Positions 22,001 to 28,768 of a DNA stretch of 64,000 nt are shown one piece after another. This DNA is from Methylobacterium sp. C25. GTDB taxonomy: Bacteria > Pseudomonadota > Alphaproteobacteria > Rhizobiales > Beijerinckiaceae. The DNA lies in the NCBI RefSeq assembly GCF_021352225.1, contig NZ_JAAUVI010000004.1:310001-374000 (forward strand). The letters run 5' to 3'. The position numbers and the translations under genes were made by a program. Within the stretch, counting starts at the first letter, position 1. The number at the start of each line of letters is the position of its first letter. A model generated the notes under the pieces. That model had not been told where the DNA came from, did no database searches, and saw only the letters and a list, made by a program, of their open reading frames with translations.

Positions 22001-22088
22001 TCTGTTCTCTGCGCAACTCGCCGCGCTCGACAAGCACGCTGCCCATGACATGGACCTGATCGAGCGTGCCCTGACACGCAGGAATTGA
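13056..22088 (+). CDS. Giant DUF4347 repeat protein, likely surface adhesin, with LEPR-type N-terminal motif
   Basis: About 3010 residues. The N-terminus has no Sec signal but carries LEPRFVFDGAA at about residues 30-40, a conserved tag of very large repeat proteins, followed by an Ala/Ser/Asp-rich linker. Residues ~95-264 form a DUF4347 domain with ILSHGSAGDLHLG and LIYGCDFAAGETGA, a His and Cys spaced as in a caspase-like dyad. The rest is repetitive: cadherin/VCBS-like modules of ~130 residues (NEDTDLVFS...NGADTLT...TDTLAITV.PVNDAP) up to about residue 1650, then Ig-like He_PIG modules (GLPPGLSIDPATG) alternating with Ig-like DDAxxTxEDTP modules to ~2750, and a non-repetitive end. No RTX GGxGxD nonamers are seen. 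The start is uncertain: ATG 13056 or 13044, or GTG 13017, whose GGAGG is too close. Confidence 0.85.
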   Translation: MFERFRKGSRHGSEPRASIGPMPAPAIRALEPRFVFDGAAAPAAAQAQSDAAAQSHSDAAEKTADTSHADAADKSSAAPAAASPASETASTNGRHEIVVIDKSVADWQTLLAGVPSSAEVILIDPGTDGFDKLADALQGRSDIDAIHILSHGSAGDLHLGSAELTAESIQGRYAADLAIIGRALTATGDILIYGCDFAAGETGARAADLLAQATGADVAASDDATGDTALGGDWDLEVHDGSIETGIVISDAAQHEWHHLLAPVTISINGDPTVKDANGNAISTGRASGGFTYYDVNSGVVNATALWQNVGTADGVAVDLRATVISRGESDDAVSFASANNNAVVLVRSTTASNGTANNAAQIVIKWEVVRHSDGQAVSADINFRIGDIDGIGSQPNTRESVTPSQFGLVSYTLASTTDLRVDTSNDRVRVSGTENENTANPSASPDSQSNVQFNWNGVTSWVVTYDLAANSVTGGAAFQHDGHQAMVITNPVTKLVPKVDLDADDSSGATGYDYKATYTEKGSAATITDTDPLISNSAATVQSATIVLTNAQAGDRLNIGTLPGGLTASSTTGSGTITVTITGDASPATYQAAMRAITFDSTSSDPNTVDRIIKTHVTSDNVEGTSSTTTVTVVAVDDPPVNTVPVAQTTNEDTSLVFSAANGTAITIDDVDARGGSLTTTLSVLHGVISLGSTAGVSVTGNGTGTVTVTGTIAAINAALNGTTYTPATDYNGADTLTVSTTDNGNTGTGGAKSDTDTVAISVTPVNDAPVNGLPAPQTVNEDTDLVFSAGNGNRISVSDVDAGASDVSTTVSVLHGSLTLGTTSGLTTVSGDGSGTVVLTGSLSAINSALNGLRYRGNADYNGADTLTIVTNDNGNSGTGGAKSDTDTLAITVTAVNDAPINTVPSAQTVDEDTDLVLSSANGNAVTVSDIDAGGGNLSTTLSVQHGTLTLGGSSNVTVSGNGTGSVTLTGTIADINAALNGTVYRGVPDYNGADTLTVSTTDNGNAGTGGAKSDTDTVAISVTPVNDAPVNGLPAPQTVDENTDLVFSTANGNVVAVSDVDAGTGNLSTTLSVQHGTLTLGGTANVTVSGDGMGSVTLTGKVADINAALNGTVYRADANYNGADTLTIVTDDNGNTGAGGAKSDTDTLAITVIPVNDPPANTVPGPTQALDEDTSLVFSAAGGNGISVSDPDDGTLTVTLSSAQGVLTLSRMTGLTFLQGDGTRDGTLQFSGTIADINAALEGLRFDPNADVNGAAQIALSTQDAQGATASSTIALSIAPVADIVPDSVATDEDTAITFNALTGTNGASADSFESPAAYVSSVTQGTHGSVSFLADGTMTYTPVTDFNGTDSFTYTVTSGGTTETAIVTVTVRPVNDAPVLDLSASGSGTGYATGYTERAPGVAVVGGDVSVTDIDSANMTSAKVVITNGSAGDTLAIEGSLPAGISASFDPATYTLTLTGSATKTDYQAILQQVRFSSDNHDPSTVTRTIAVTVNDGGLDSNAAATTVTFAAVNDPPVNGVPAGQSLAEDTPLVFSAARGNGITIADVDARGGSLSTVLSVGHGTLTLGSRTGVTISNDGTSSVTLTGTLAAINAALDGTTYRPDPDYNGSDSLTVLTNDNGNTGAGGPQTDTDTIALTIAPANDAPRAGALPALGSLDGDIVGGTDLGRYFSDVDGDVLRFSAAGLPQGLAIDPVSGLVSGRIDRSASQGGNSGDYTVTITADDGQGGLTSRSFTWRVVDPAPTARNDEVITAAATPVSGSVFADNGNGPDSDPDGDPLSIAAVNGSAADVGRPVTGSAGGRFTVLADGSYRFDPGSDFADLATGQTRTTRITYMATDGEGRVSEASFTVTVTGSIVAPPVLAPTDGAARDGDAVDLPLGSLFPNPDDTTLTYGATGLPPGLSIDPATGVVTGTIDHAASGADGRTDYRITITATDPQGATETRDFTYRVTNPAPNAVDDAAATTENMPVTIDALANDNNLDGDPLVIVESGDAAPRAGHGQVSVVGGRLVYTPNANFNGIDTITYSISDGNGGISTASVSVTVTPVNQAPDADTLPDLYGRDGDAVSYDVSSRFHDPDTDPTVVQAPSGDRLSFTATGLPPGLAIDPATGVITGTLPNDPAPVSHYTVTVTATDAAGASVSCSFGWTVSDTAPLATPDTSTIPAGSPVIIPVTSNDADPSSTGVHLVDEPGAASAGHGSVSVDPATGLLTYVPVSGFSGRDTIVYTIENANGDRATGILTVTVTPVNQRPTAPDTLSGRNGVDGQNVTVPLGNLIIDPDGDPLTYSASGLPPGLGIDPATGRITGTIDHAASGPSGSATYVVTLTATDPSGLAVSRSLSWTVTNPVPVAADDAIATAEDTPVDIDVTSNDHDPDGDPLSVVAGSAVAAHGTVTINTDGTLHYVPGHDFNGSDRIVYTITDGNGGFATASVTVTVTPVNDAPVLDAGSPALANHAANDAQIVSIPAGSAFYDIDRGDRLTFGATGLPPGLSIDPATGLISGTLASDASTRVPGGVYTITLTGTDLAGASATAQLTLTVANPSPIAVDDVLTTAEDTPLTGTVLANDHDPDGDVLHVEPVTGPAHGHLDLRPDGTFTYTPDVDFRGADSFTYALVDSDGGRAVATVHLTVTPVNDAPVAAADPLSMPANTVGTGRIVASDRDDDPLSFRLTDGPTNGTVTLAADGRYAYTPYATYSGPDRFTVEVSDGHGGLALATVEVTVTPNPIQVPPTVIMPGLVPLPATERPAAPPVQPPASSIAAEGIVLPAVAGIESLQSIGDVVLADGAVVAAVNGVAHLHGTVIQLDHPVMLEEGQRIARMAWERFDRMPIDDTTWFSPRPYLGRSLGVSLAAEEFGFGTSDLMVEAIRRPDTLSINLHGYAARLDSVAEVRLLGLDGAPPPRWIEGDGLGGFWGRPPAGTGIVRFELEIVLQDGRIVRRALSVDAETGEIRALPKAVPAGEPKPATKRDPEPIQRAEVPLFSAQLAALDKHAAHDMDLIERALTRRN
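15249..15397 (+). repeat. Near-identical 149-bp direct repeat, copy A
   Basis: This stretch of the giant gene matches 16032-16180 with about three mismatches by eye. The copies lie 783 bp (261 codons) apart and in frame, so recombination between them would delete or add two whole repeat modules without a frameshift. Confidence 0.8.
16032..16180 (+). repeat. Near-identical 149-bp direct repeat, copy B
   Basis: Second copy of the 149-bp in-frame repeat at 15249-15397. It encodes the module end with NGADTLTVSTTDNGN and NDAPVNGLPAPQTV. Confidence 0.8.
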
Positions 22089-22209
22089 CCGGACTGGGAC
22101 GCGTCGAACCCGTGGGTTTGACGCTTCATTTACCTTAACGGATCAACAATCCGGGCGTCGCGAGAGTGTGCCTCCGGGGGGATTCCCGAACGCGACCAAA
22201 GCGAACGGG

Positions 22210-23805
22210 ATGTCCGGGGTCATGGTGCTGGATCGTCATTCTGGCGGTAGGCGGACGCGTCGCGTCCTCTCCGTCCTTCTCGGGGCGACGACCCTCGCTG
22301 CGGCCTTGGCCGGCTGCACGCTCAAGCCGGAGCCGCTCGGCCAGGCCGAGCTCGGCGCCTATGCCGCCGACAAGCTGCGCCGCGTCGGCTCCGACCAGCC
22401 CCTGCCCGGCCCGCGCATCGATCTCTACGAGGCCTTCGCGCGCGCCCTGAAATACAACCTCGACCAGCGCGTCGAGATCATGCAGACGGCCGTGCGCGCG
22501 CAGGAGCTGAGCTTCGCCAGCTATTCCATGCTGCCGAACTTCGTCGCCAACAGCGCCTATGCCGGCCGCGACAGCTATGCGGCGAGTTCCTCGATCTCGG
22601 TCCTGACCCAGCGCCAGTCGCTGGAGCCGTCCTACAGCCAGGACAAGAACTACGTCTTCTCCGACCTGTCCCTGAGCTGGAACATCCTCGATTTCGGCCT
22701 GTCCTACATCCGCGCCCGCCAGGCGGCCGACACGGTCCTGATCGCGGAGGAGAACCGCCGCCGCGTGGTCAGCCGCATCATCGAGGACGTGCGCACCGCC
22801 TATTGGCGCGCGCTGTCGAGCGAGCGCCTCGCCAGCCGCCTGCGCCAACTCGAAGGCCGCGCCCAGGCCGCGATCGGCAATGCCCGCCAGCTCTACAAGG
22901 ACCGCCAGACTTCGCCGATCACCGCACTGACCTACGAGCGCGAGCTGATCGAGATCAAGCGCGAGATCCAGCGCGTCGAGACCGACCTGCTCGTCGCCCG
23001 CAGCCAGCTCGCGGCGCTGATGAACCTGCCGCCCGACCTCCCCTTCCGGCTCGCCGAGATGGAGGGCGTCGATGCCGGGCTGAAGCTCGGTGTCGCCGAT
23101 CCCGACCTCGTCCGCGTGGCGCTGGAAAACCGCTCTGAGCTGCGCGAGGTCGCCTACCGCCAGCGCATCAACGGCCGCGAGGCCACCGCCGCGCTGCTCG
23201 AGCTCCTGCCCGGTATGAACCTGATCGTCGGCGGCAACGCGGATTCCAACCGTCTGCTCTACAATTCGAACTGGGTCGGCTGGGGCGCCCGCGCCAGCTG
23301 GAACCTGATGAACGTCTTCAAATATCCCGCCCGCCAGGGGCTGATCGACGCCCAGGACGCTCTGCTCGACAAGCGCGCCCTCGCCGTGACCATGGCGGTG
23401 ATGACGCAGGTCCATGTCAGCCGCGTGCGTCACATGCTGGCGATGAAGGAGTTCCAGACCGCGTCCGAGTTCCGCCGTGTCCAGCGCAGGATCGTCGAGC
23501 AGATGCGCGCCTCAGCCGCCGTCGAGTCCGCGAGCGAGCAGACCCTGATCCGCGAGGAGATGAACACGCTCATCGCCGAGGTGAAGTACGACCTCGCCCA
23601 CGCAGCGGTGCAGAATGCGCGCGCGAACGTCTACGCTTCGCTCGGCCTCGACACCTTCCCGCTGGCGGTGATCGACCGCTACGACCTGCCACAGCTCAAA
23701 CGGGCGGTGCAGCAGAGCTGGCTCGGCATCGGCGCTGTTTTTGCCGAGGCGCCGCCGATCCCGAGGGTGCCAGCTGGCCCGGCGCCGCTCGTTCTACGGC
23801 ACTGA
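22210..23805 (+). CDS. TolC-family outer-membrane efflux lipoprotein
   Basis: About 531 residues. The N-terminus is a lipoprotein signal (RRVLSVLLGATTLAAALAGC, lipobox Cys near residue 36). The rest is a TolC/OEP-like protein with two long helical repeats (EAFARALKYNLDQRVEIMQTAVRAQEL...; SRIIEDVRTAYWRALSSERLASRLRQLEGRAQAAIGNARQLYKDRQTS...; VRHMLAMKEFQTASEFRRVQRRIVEQM...) and a shared beta-barrel. It would form the outer-membrane duct for the adaptors encoded upstream. It is the last gene of the locus, 121 bases after the giant protein. Starts at GTG 22168, ATG 22210 and ATG 22222 are all possible and none has a good ribosome site; all retain the lipobox. Confidence 0.88.
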   Translation: MSGVMVLDRHSGGRRTRRVLSVLLGATTLAAALAGCTLKPEPLGQAELGAYAADKLRRVGSDQPLPGPRIDLYEAFARALKYNLDQRVEIMQTAVRAQELSFASYSMLPNFVANSAYAGRDSYAASSSISVLTQRQSLEPSYSQDKNYVFSDLSLSWNILDFGLSYIRARQAADTVLIAEENRRRVVSRIIEDVRTAYWRALSSERLASRLRQLEGRAQAAIGNARQLYKDRQTSPITALTYERELIEIKREIQRVETDLLVARSQLAALMNLPPDLPFRLAEMEGVDAGLKLGVADPDLVRVALENRSELREVAYRQRINGREATAALLELLPGMNLIVGGNADSNRLLYNSNWVGWGARASWNLMNVFKYPARQGLIDAQDALLDKRALAVTMAVMTQVHVSRVRHMLAMKEFQTASEFRRVQRRIVEQMRASAAVESASEQTLIREEMNTLIAEVKYDLAHAAVQNARANVYASLGLDTFPLAVIDRYDLPQLKRAVQQSWLGIGAVFAEAPPIPRVPAGPAPLVLRH

Positions 23806-24339
23806 GCCGACGCATCACGATATCACCCCAGCGCCGGCCTCTTTACTGGATTGAGGACGACAGACATCTGGCTACTTCGCCGTGATCAGGGCGACACCAG
23901 TCGAACGGTGACTGGATCTAAGTTAGTTTTCGCGCCTCGCTAGCTCCCGATGGAAAGCTGCCGAGGTCTCACTCTGGGTCATCCCGGCTCTTTGTTGGGC
24001 GCATCGAGGGCCTGCGACAGCCCTCGCCGTGATAGCAGGATGGCGACATCCTGGCCGGCTGCGCTCTTGACGGCGCGGCCGGGTCCGTTGGTGGTGGCCA
24101 GCGCTTGAGAGCCTCGTCCTTGGCGGAGGTGTCGGCGATGCAGGACGGCTCCGGTCGCGCCTTCAAACCTGAAAACAGGTATGCGCGTCTTCGATCGCTT
24201 GCTCACCGGATCAAGCGCGATTGAGACTAACGCGATTTTCCGAACGCTCCCCAGCCCGCCGGGGGCGACCAGAGGCTCAGTCGATTGGGCAAGGCCGCGG
24301 AACGCGATGCTAAGTGCCGTGCGAGCGGGCGGTCGCGCG
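23806..24339. other. Intergenic stretch with no supported gene
   Basis: Several overlapping open frames exist on both strands, but none has a coding-like composition, a ribosome site or a recognisable motif. No terminator-grade hairpin was found after the TolC-like gene. Confidence 0.4.
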
Positions 24340-24477
24340 TCAGGCGGGCTCGATCCACCGAAGCACGGCAACGAGGCGCTCGGCCTGCGGCCGAGTCAGG
24401 CCGGTGGATACCGCGTCACCGTTGCGAAAAATCGTGCAGGTACCGTCTTCGGCTACGCGGATCTTGATCGAGGCCAT
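24340..24477 (-). CDS. Small hypothetical protein (45 aa)
   Basis: The predicted peptide starts MASIKIRVAEDGTCTIFRNGD and ends in an amphipathic helix (TRPQAERLVAVLRWIEP). A G-rich ribosome site lies ahead of the ATG at 24477, and this start is better than the longer frame to 24552. Its pattern (IxIRxxxxGT...G...hydrophobic helix) resembles the small protein at 44335-44538 inside the integrated element, whose neighbour also has a chromosomal relative at 26942-27211. No function is known. Confidence 0.5.
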   Translation of the reverse strand: MASIKIRVAEDGTCTIFRNGDAVSTGLTRPQAERLVAVLRWIEPA

Positions 24478-24759
24478 CGCAACCCATTCCCCCCGCCGCT
24501 TCGCGACCCTTAGGGTGAAGCTTAACCGTTTCTGAACGGGAAGCCAGCCCAAGCGTGGCCGTTTTTTGTGGTTGCGTCGGGGATTCGTTTTGGTGCCGGA
24601 GGTCGGATCAGGTCCGTCCGGCGCAGTTTCCCGGTCTTAGGGCTGTAAGACCTTGCAGATGCAATGGATGCGTCATCATGGTCTCATTGGGCGAGATCCT
24701 GCAGCGGGTGCCCTTTGTGCGATATTGACTGGGGTTTTTCAGTCGTCGGCAGAGATGGC

Positions 24760-24787
24760 TTGACAACAGGTCGGTCGAAAATACAAA
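24760..24787 (+). promoter_or_regulatory. Candidate sigma-70-type promoter for the XRE gene
   Basis: TTGACA at 24760-24765 and TACAAA at 24782-24787 are 16 bases apart. The site lies about 70 bases upstream of the XRE regulator start. Confidence 0.4.
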
Positions 24788-24859
24788 AAAGACCTGCTCA
24801 CGGAAACTTGAGAATCCGGCAGAGACGTGGATCAGTGGTTGGCCCAGGATCGCAGAGCC

Positions 24860-25231
24860 ATGAAGCAGGTCACCGAAACCGACCGATTGATCGGCGAGCG
24901 GATCACGGCGGCTCGGAAGCTCGCAGGCATCTCGCAGACGACGCTCGCGACCGCGATCGGCGTCACGTTCCAGCAGGTCCAGAAGTACGAGAAGGGGCTG
25001 AACCGCATCTCAGCTGGCAAGATCGTTGAGATCGCCCGGTTGCTCGGGATCGGCCATGCTGAACTGCTCGGTTCGACGGACGACGTCCCGGGTCTGCCCT
25101 CTCTGTCTAGGGCGGCGATTTCCCTCGCTCAAGCCTTCGACCGCTTGCCGGAGAGCGCAAGCAAGGCTCAATTGCGGCGCCTCGTCATGGCTCTTGCGGA
25201 AGATGTCGCCACAGAACGGAGCGAGCCGTAG
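24860..25231 (+). CDS. XRE-family helix-turn-helix regulator
   Basis: A 123-residue protein with a Cro/C1-type HTH at about residues 8-65: RLIGERITAARKLAGISQTTLATAIGVTFQQVQKYEKGLNRISAGKIVEIARLLGI, including the recognition-helix pattern VTFQQVQKYEKG common in alphaproteobacterial regulators. The C-terminal half (LSRAAISLAQAFDRLPESASKAQLRRLVMAL) is helical and may dimerise. ATG 24860 is preferred; an in-frame ATG at 24827 adds 11 residues. It stands alone, with no partner gene that would suggest a toxin-antitoxin pair. Target genes are unknown. Confidence 0.85.
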   Translation: MKQVTETDRLIGERITAARKLAGISQTTLATAIGVTFQQVQKYEKGLNRISAGKIVEIARLLGIGHAELLGSTDDVPGLPSLSRAAISLAQAFDRLPESASKAQLRRLVMALAEDVATERSEP

Positions 25232-25428
25232 CGGCACATGGCGCTACAGCGGTCGATGAGCGCGGCGGTTGCTTCGCCGATGAAGCTCATGGTCTGGAAG
25301 GGGCGCGTCTCCGGCTACTCGAAATCTCTGCGCATCGGTCGATTTCGGCAAAGCGACTCACAGGTCGGGACTGCTACCCCCGCTCGATAGGCGTCGTTAG
25401 GTTCTGATGGTTCACCCCTGTTTTCGCC

Positions 25429-25535
25429 TATATATTTGCAAGCTACTCTTTAAATGTAATTTAGTTGTATTTGAATAATAAAATATCATGATAGTATTTA
25501 TTATATATTGTTAAACAAAAAATCGAAATATAGCT
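25429..25535. other. Very AT-rich island
   Basis: About 107 bases of mainly A and T with runs such as TATATATTT and TTATATATTG, in otherwise GC-rich DNA. The moderately AT-rich zone extends to about 25660. No supported gene lies in it. It may be a relic of foreign DNA or a regulatory or nucleoid-protein binding region. Confidence 0.6.
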
Positions 25536-25755
25536 TCGGAAAAATCGTGTTTGTTGGTGTATTTGCGCAACCGCGACAAATCGGCATCATCGCCAAAGAC
25601 AAAATCTGATAACCGTTTTGATTGTCGACGACAGCGGAAAGATGTTTTATCAAAAGATAGAAATGACATCGATGCGTCGGCTATGTCTTGTGGATCGCTG
25701 TCGCGACGTTTCCCATCTCGACTGATTGGCCGCACTGCGAGGCCAGTGGCCTGAC

Positions 25756-25980
25756 ATGAGCACGCATCGGACCATTCCATGGGCGCCCGAGCCGGAGCGC
25801 GAAGAGCCTCGCGAGGGCTCGATCCTGCGGCTTGCCGAGCATGCCATCGGACTCTGGCGCGCGGCTCAGGACGTACGCGATCCCATCCTTCTCGAAGCGC
25901 TTAGGCCATTGGTGGTCCACGTCGCCCGCGCTCTCGCTCGCGACATCATGGCAGATGCCGAGGATGGAACGGCACATTGA
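25756..25980 (+). CDS. Small hypothetical protein (74 aa)
   Basis: It starts MSTHRTIPWAPEPEREEPREG and continues with a predicted helical pair (LRLAEHAIGLWRAAQDVRDPILLEALRPLVVHVARALARDIMADA). Composition and helix periodicity look coding. No known domain is recognised. It lies alone between the AT-rich island and the AT-hook protein. Confidence 0.5.
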   Translation: MSTHRTIPWAPEPEREEPREGSILRLAEHAIGLWRAAQDVRDPILLEALRPLVVHVARALARDIMADAEDGTAH

Positions 25981-26196
25981 TCGAACTTTGCCAAAGACGT
26001 CGCGCGACCCAAGCCGCCCCCAAGATGTCTTGAGCAAGAGATCGGTCTTGGAAACGACTCTCATCACCATCATTGGCGGAACGCCCGTGGTGGAAACTCA
26101 ATCGCAACCGTTTCTGGACAAAATGTCGTGGAACGGTCATGTGGCTGTTCGGCGCGCAGATCAGCGCTCACCGATCTCAACGACATCAGGAAAAGC

Positions 26197-26727
26197 ATGA
26201 CTCGCAATCGCGGGCGGCGGTCGTTTACCGTCGCAGCCAAGTCGAGCGGCCAAAGCGGCTTCGTCACCATCCCCGTCAAGGCGCCGCGGGCGGCGAAGGC
26301 GGCCCGCCAAGTTTCGGCAGCGCCTTCGAGTGCAGCGTTTTCAGAGCCGGCACCGGCATCCGCGTCGGCGTCCGAACTCATGCCGCGCCGTATCCTGCCG
26401 AGCCTGATCGCCTGGGAGGCTCCGGTCCCCGAGCCAGAGCCCGCATTCACGCCGGAGCCGCCGCTGCCTCGCGTACGCCGCATCACGCCGCAGGGCACGC
26501 TCGACGATGCGCCGCGCCGGAGAGGCCGACCGCGCAAGCATCCTCTACCAGTCGATACGGCGCCCGTCGTCGCGCGCACGCCGGAGCCCGAGCCAGTCCC
26601 GGTGACCGCTCCAGCCGTGAGCCCGGCGGCCCAGGCTAAGCCCGCGATGCGCAGGGTCCAGCCGGACGGCGTGAGACTGCCTCTCGGCGAGCGTTGGAAG
26701 CGCCGCCTCCCGCGTGCCTGCTGGTAG
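26197..26727 (+). CDS. Hypothetical basic protein with AT-hook motif
   Basis: A 176-residue, low-complexity protein rich in Pro, Ala, Glu and Arg. A canonical AT-hook core (RRGRPRKHP, about residues 109-117) should bind the minor groove of AT-rich DNA. The N-terminus (MTRNRGRRSFTVAAKSSG) is also basic, and PEPEP-type linkers suggest an extended chain. AGGAAAAGC ahead of the ATG at 26197 supports that start over 26128. The AT-rich island 660 bases upstream would be a natural nearby target, but that link is speculation. Confidence 0.65.
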   Translation: MTRNRGRRSFTVAAKSSGQSGFVTIPVKAPRAAKAARQVSAAPSSAAFSEPAPASASASELMPRRILPSLIAWEAPVPEPEPAFTPEPPLPRVRRITPQGTLDDAPRRRGRPRKHPLPVDTAPVVARTPEPEPVPVTAPAVSPAAQAKPAMRRVQPDGVRLPLGERWKRRLPRACW

Positions 26728-26941
26728 AGTTCGGACAATCCGGCCAAGCTTGGGACGACCGGTCGTGAGGGCTCAAGCTGCGACCAAGGCGAGGGCGGCA
26801 AGGCGCCGCCTCGCTGTCAAAATTCGCAGGGCGCGACTACTGCACCCGAGAGTTTCACGAAAAGCTTCCGACTTGCGGCTCCAGCGCCGAGCCTGATCCT
26901 CCAGACCGAGCGAGCATGCGGCCGACGAGACCGGATCGGAG

Positions 26942-27211
26942 CTACGAAAAGCCTCTTCCGCCTTTCGACTGAAATGTCCCCGCTCGCGAACGCGCGAGGA
27001 CTTCGGCCTTCACCCCGGACAGGTAGTTCGTCAGCACCGACTGGACCGCCTTGTCCGCGCACTCGACCCAGAAGATCGCTGGCCTGACATCCGCACCTAG
27101 AGCCCGCAGGATCTCTTCTGCGGGCTGGGCCACGTTGCGGTCACTCTCGCCGACGAGGCGATGCCGTCCTTTCGGCGTTGCAATCATGATGGTGACGGGC
27201 GCAGCGGACAT
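26942..27211 (-). CDS. Small hypothetical protein (89 aa), paralog of 44548-44799
   Basis: The core (VTIMIATPKGRHRLVGESDRN...AEEILRALGADVRPAIFWVECADKAV..LTNYLSGVKAEVLA) matches the protein at 44548-44799 over nearly its full length: IxTPxGxxxL, the LRxLGxDVR block, WVxCAD and YLxxVKAEVLA. Conservation in two contexts shows that it is a real gene. The predicted order is beta-strand, helix, strand, helix. No function is known. Confidence 0.7.
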   Translation of the reverse strand: MSAAPVTIMIATPKGRHRLVGESDRNVAQPAEEILRALGADVRPAIFWVECADKAVQSVLTNYLSGVKAEVLARSRAGTFQSKGGRGFS

Positions 27212-27428
27212 GATGTGGTCCTAACGTGCTGGAAATCATCGTCAGCCGGTACCTCTGGCGCGGTCCAGCCGAGATTCAACGGCCACGTCTCTTGACCGTT
27301 CCGCGACTTCCGCAATCCATTGCGCCGCTGACCGCTTGCCACTCGCGCATGACGGGGCTGGCTGGCGGCAGTTCAATGGGGCGCTGCCCGGTTGATCGGA
27401 TGGAGGTTCGAGGCGCTGGCAGGCACCC

Positions 27429-27515
<87 letters not shown>

Positions 27516-27564
27516 ATGGGACGAGCGGTAACGACGGCTCGGCGTCAGATCAAGCCGGTACCGT

Positions 27565-28755
27565 TCACGCTGTGTCCGGCGTCCAGCCATAGAGCCAGTC
27601 ATAGCGCCGGCTCATCCCGGCCGGCCCGAGACGGCGCATGACCATGTTGCGGGCAAGCCCGACCAGGGGACCGGCATGATAGGCGCGACCGTTGGACCGG
27701 GCCGCCTTCCAGACCCTGCGCACCCGGTCGCCGCGTGCCTTCGCGAAGACCCCGAGGGCGTCCGACACCTGAGCGTGGGCGCCGAGGCAATGCGTGAGCA
27801 CCGCCGCGTCCTCGATCGCCATGGCGGCACCCTGCGCCAGGAACGGTAGCACGGGATGGGCGGCGTCGCCGATCAGCGCAACCCGGCCCGAGGCCATCGG
27901 CCCTGCCGCCGGGCGGTCGACCAGCGACCACACCATCCAAGTGTCGGGAACGGCGAGCAGCGAGCCGAGCGGCTCCGCGGCATTCCGGAAATGGTCGCGC
28001 AACACAGCCGGGTCACCGAGGCGCCCCCAATCGTCGTCGCCCTCGCGCTCGGGCACCACCGCGACGACGTTGAGCCGCTGCCCGGCTGCGATTGGGTAGT
28101 GCACCACGTGCCGCCCATGGCCGAGCCAGAGGCCCGTCTCGTCACCCTGAAGCTCAGCCGGCGCCGCCTCGCGCGCGATCGTCGCGCGCCAGGCCGCCTG
28201 CCGATGCGCTCGAAGCGGGCGTGCGTCGTGCCGCGCGCGAAGGCTCGAGCGCACGCCGTCGGCGCCGATGGCGAGATCTGCTTGGATCAGGTCGCCACGC
28301 CCGCCCGCGACGCTCTCCAGTGTCAGCGCAACACCGTCGGCGGTCTCCTCGACCGACACGACCTCGCGGCCGACAAGCAGCCGGATGCCGGGCCGCCCGC
28401 GCACGGCGTCGAGCAGCAGCGTCTGCAGGTCGGCCCGGTGGATGACGTAGTACGGCGCGCCGTGGCGGTCGCGGATCGCGGCGCCGAGCTCGATGCCGCC
28501 GAGCCTGTATCCGCTGGCGAGATCCCGGATCGCCACGCCCGGAGGCTCGTCGGCAGCCCGGCGCAGGGCCGGCCCGAGGCCGAGTTCGATCAGGATCCGG
28601 CTGGCATTCGGCGAGATCTGCAGGCCGGCCCCCACCTCCGAGAAACCGGTGCGCCGTTCGATCAGCGTGACCGAGTGCCCTGCCCCGCTCAGCGCCAGCG
28701 CGGCCGTGAGGCCGCCAATCCCGGCCCCGACGACGGCGATCGAGAGCGGGCTCAC
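27565..28755 (-). CDS. FAD-dependent aromatic-ring monooxygenase (salicylate hydroxylase-like)
   Basis: A 396-residue class A flavoprotein monooxygenase. It has the N-terminal dinucleotide fold VVGAGIGGLTAALALSGAGHSVTLIER, an LQISPNASRILIELGLG stretch typical of salicylate/6-hydroxynicotinate-type hydroxylases, the DG motif region LAIGADGVRSSLR and the GD motif RVALIGDAAHPVLPFLAQGAAMAIEDAAVL. Such enzymes use NAD(P)H and oxygen to hydroxylate aromatic substrates in the cytoplasm. The substrate cannot be set from sequence. The zf-CHCC gene reads the same way 13 bases upstream, so they are likely co-transcribed. Confidence 0.9.
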   Translation of the reverse strand: MSPLSIAVVGAGIGGLTAALALSGAGHSVTLIERRTGFSEVGAGLQISPNASRILIELGLGPALRRAADEPPGVAIRDLASGYRLGGIELGAAIRDRHGAPYYVIHRADLQTLLLDAVRGRPGIRLLVGREVVSVEETADGVALTLESVAGGRGDLIQADLAIGADGVRSSLRARHDARPLRAHRQAAWRATIAREAAPAELQGDETGLWLGHGRHVVHYPIAAGQRLNVVAVVPEREGDDDWGRLGDPAVLRDHFRNAAEPLGSLLAVPDTWMVWSLVDRPAAGPMASGRVALIGDAAHPVLPFLAQGAAMAIEDAAVLTHCLGAHAQVSDALGVFAKARGDRVRRVWKAARSNGRAYHAGPLVGLARNMVMRRLGPAGMSRRYDWLYGWTPDTA

Positions 28756-28768
28756 GATACGCGCGACC

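Noticed and set aside
20412-22046. 544-codon open frame on the minus strand inside the giant adhesin gene
   Set aside because: It is antisense to a clearly coding repeat gene and consists of Arg/Gly/His-rich sequence typical of shadow frames in GC-rich DNA. The same applies to minus-strand frames at 14763-16289, 10774-12456, 9323-10870, 4992-6233 and 22135-23433.
13056-22088. Classical RTX type I secretion substrate
   Set aside because: No GGxGxD nonamers and no ABC transporter gene are present, and the sorting-like motif is N-terminal, so a standard T1SS label is not justified.
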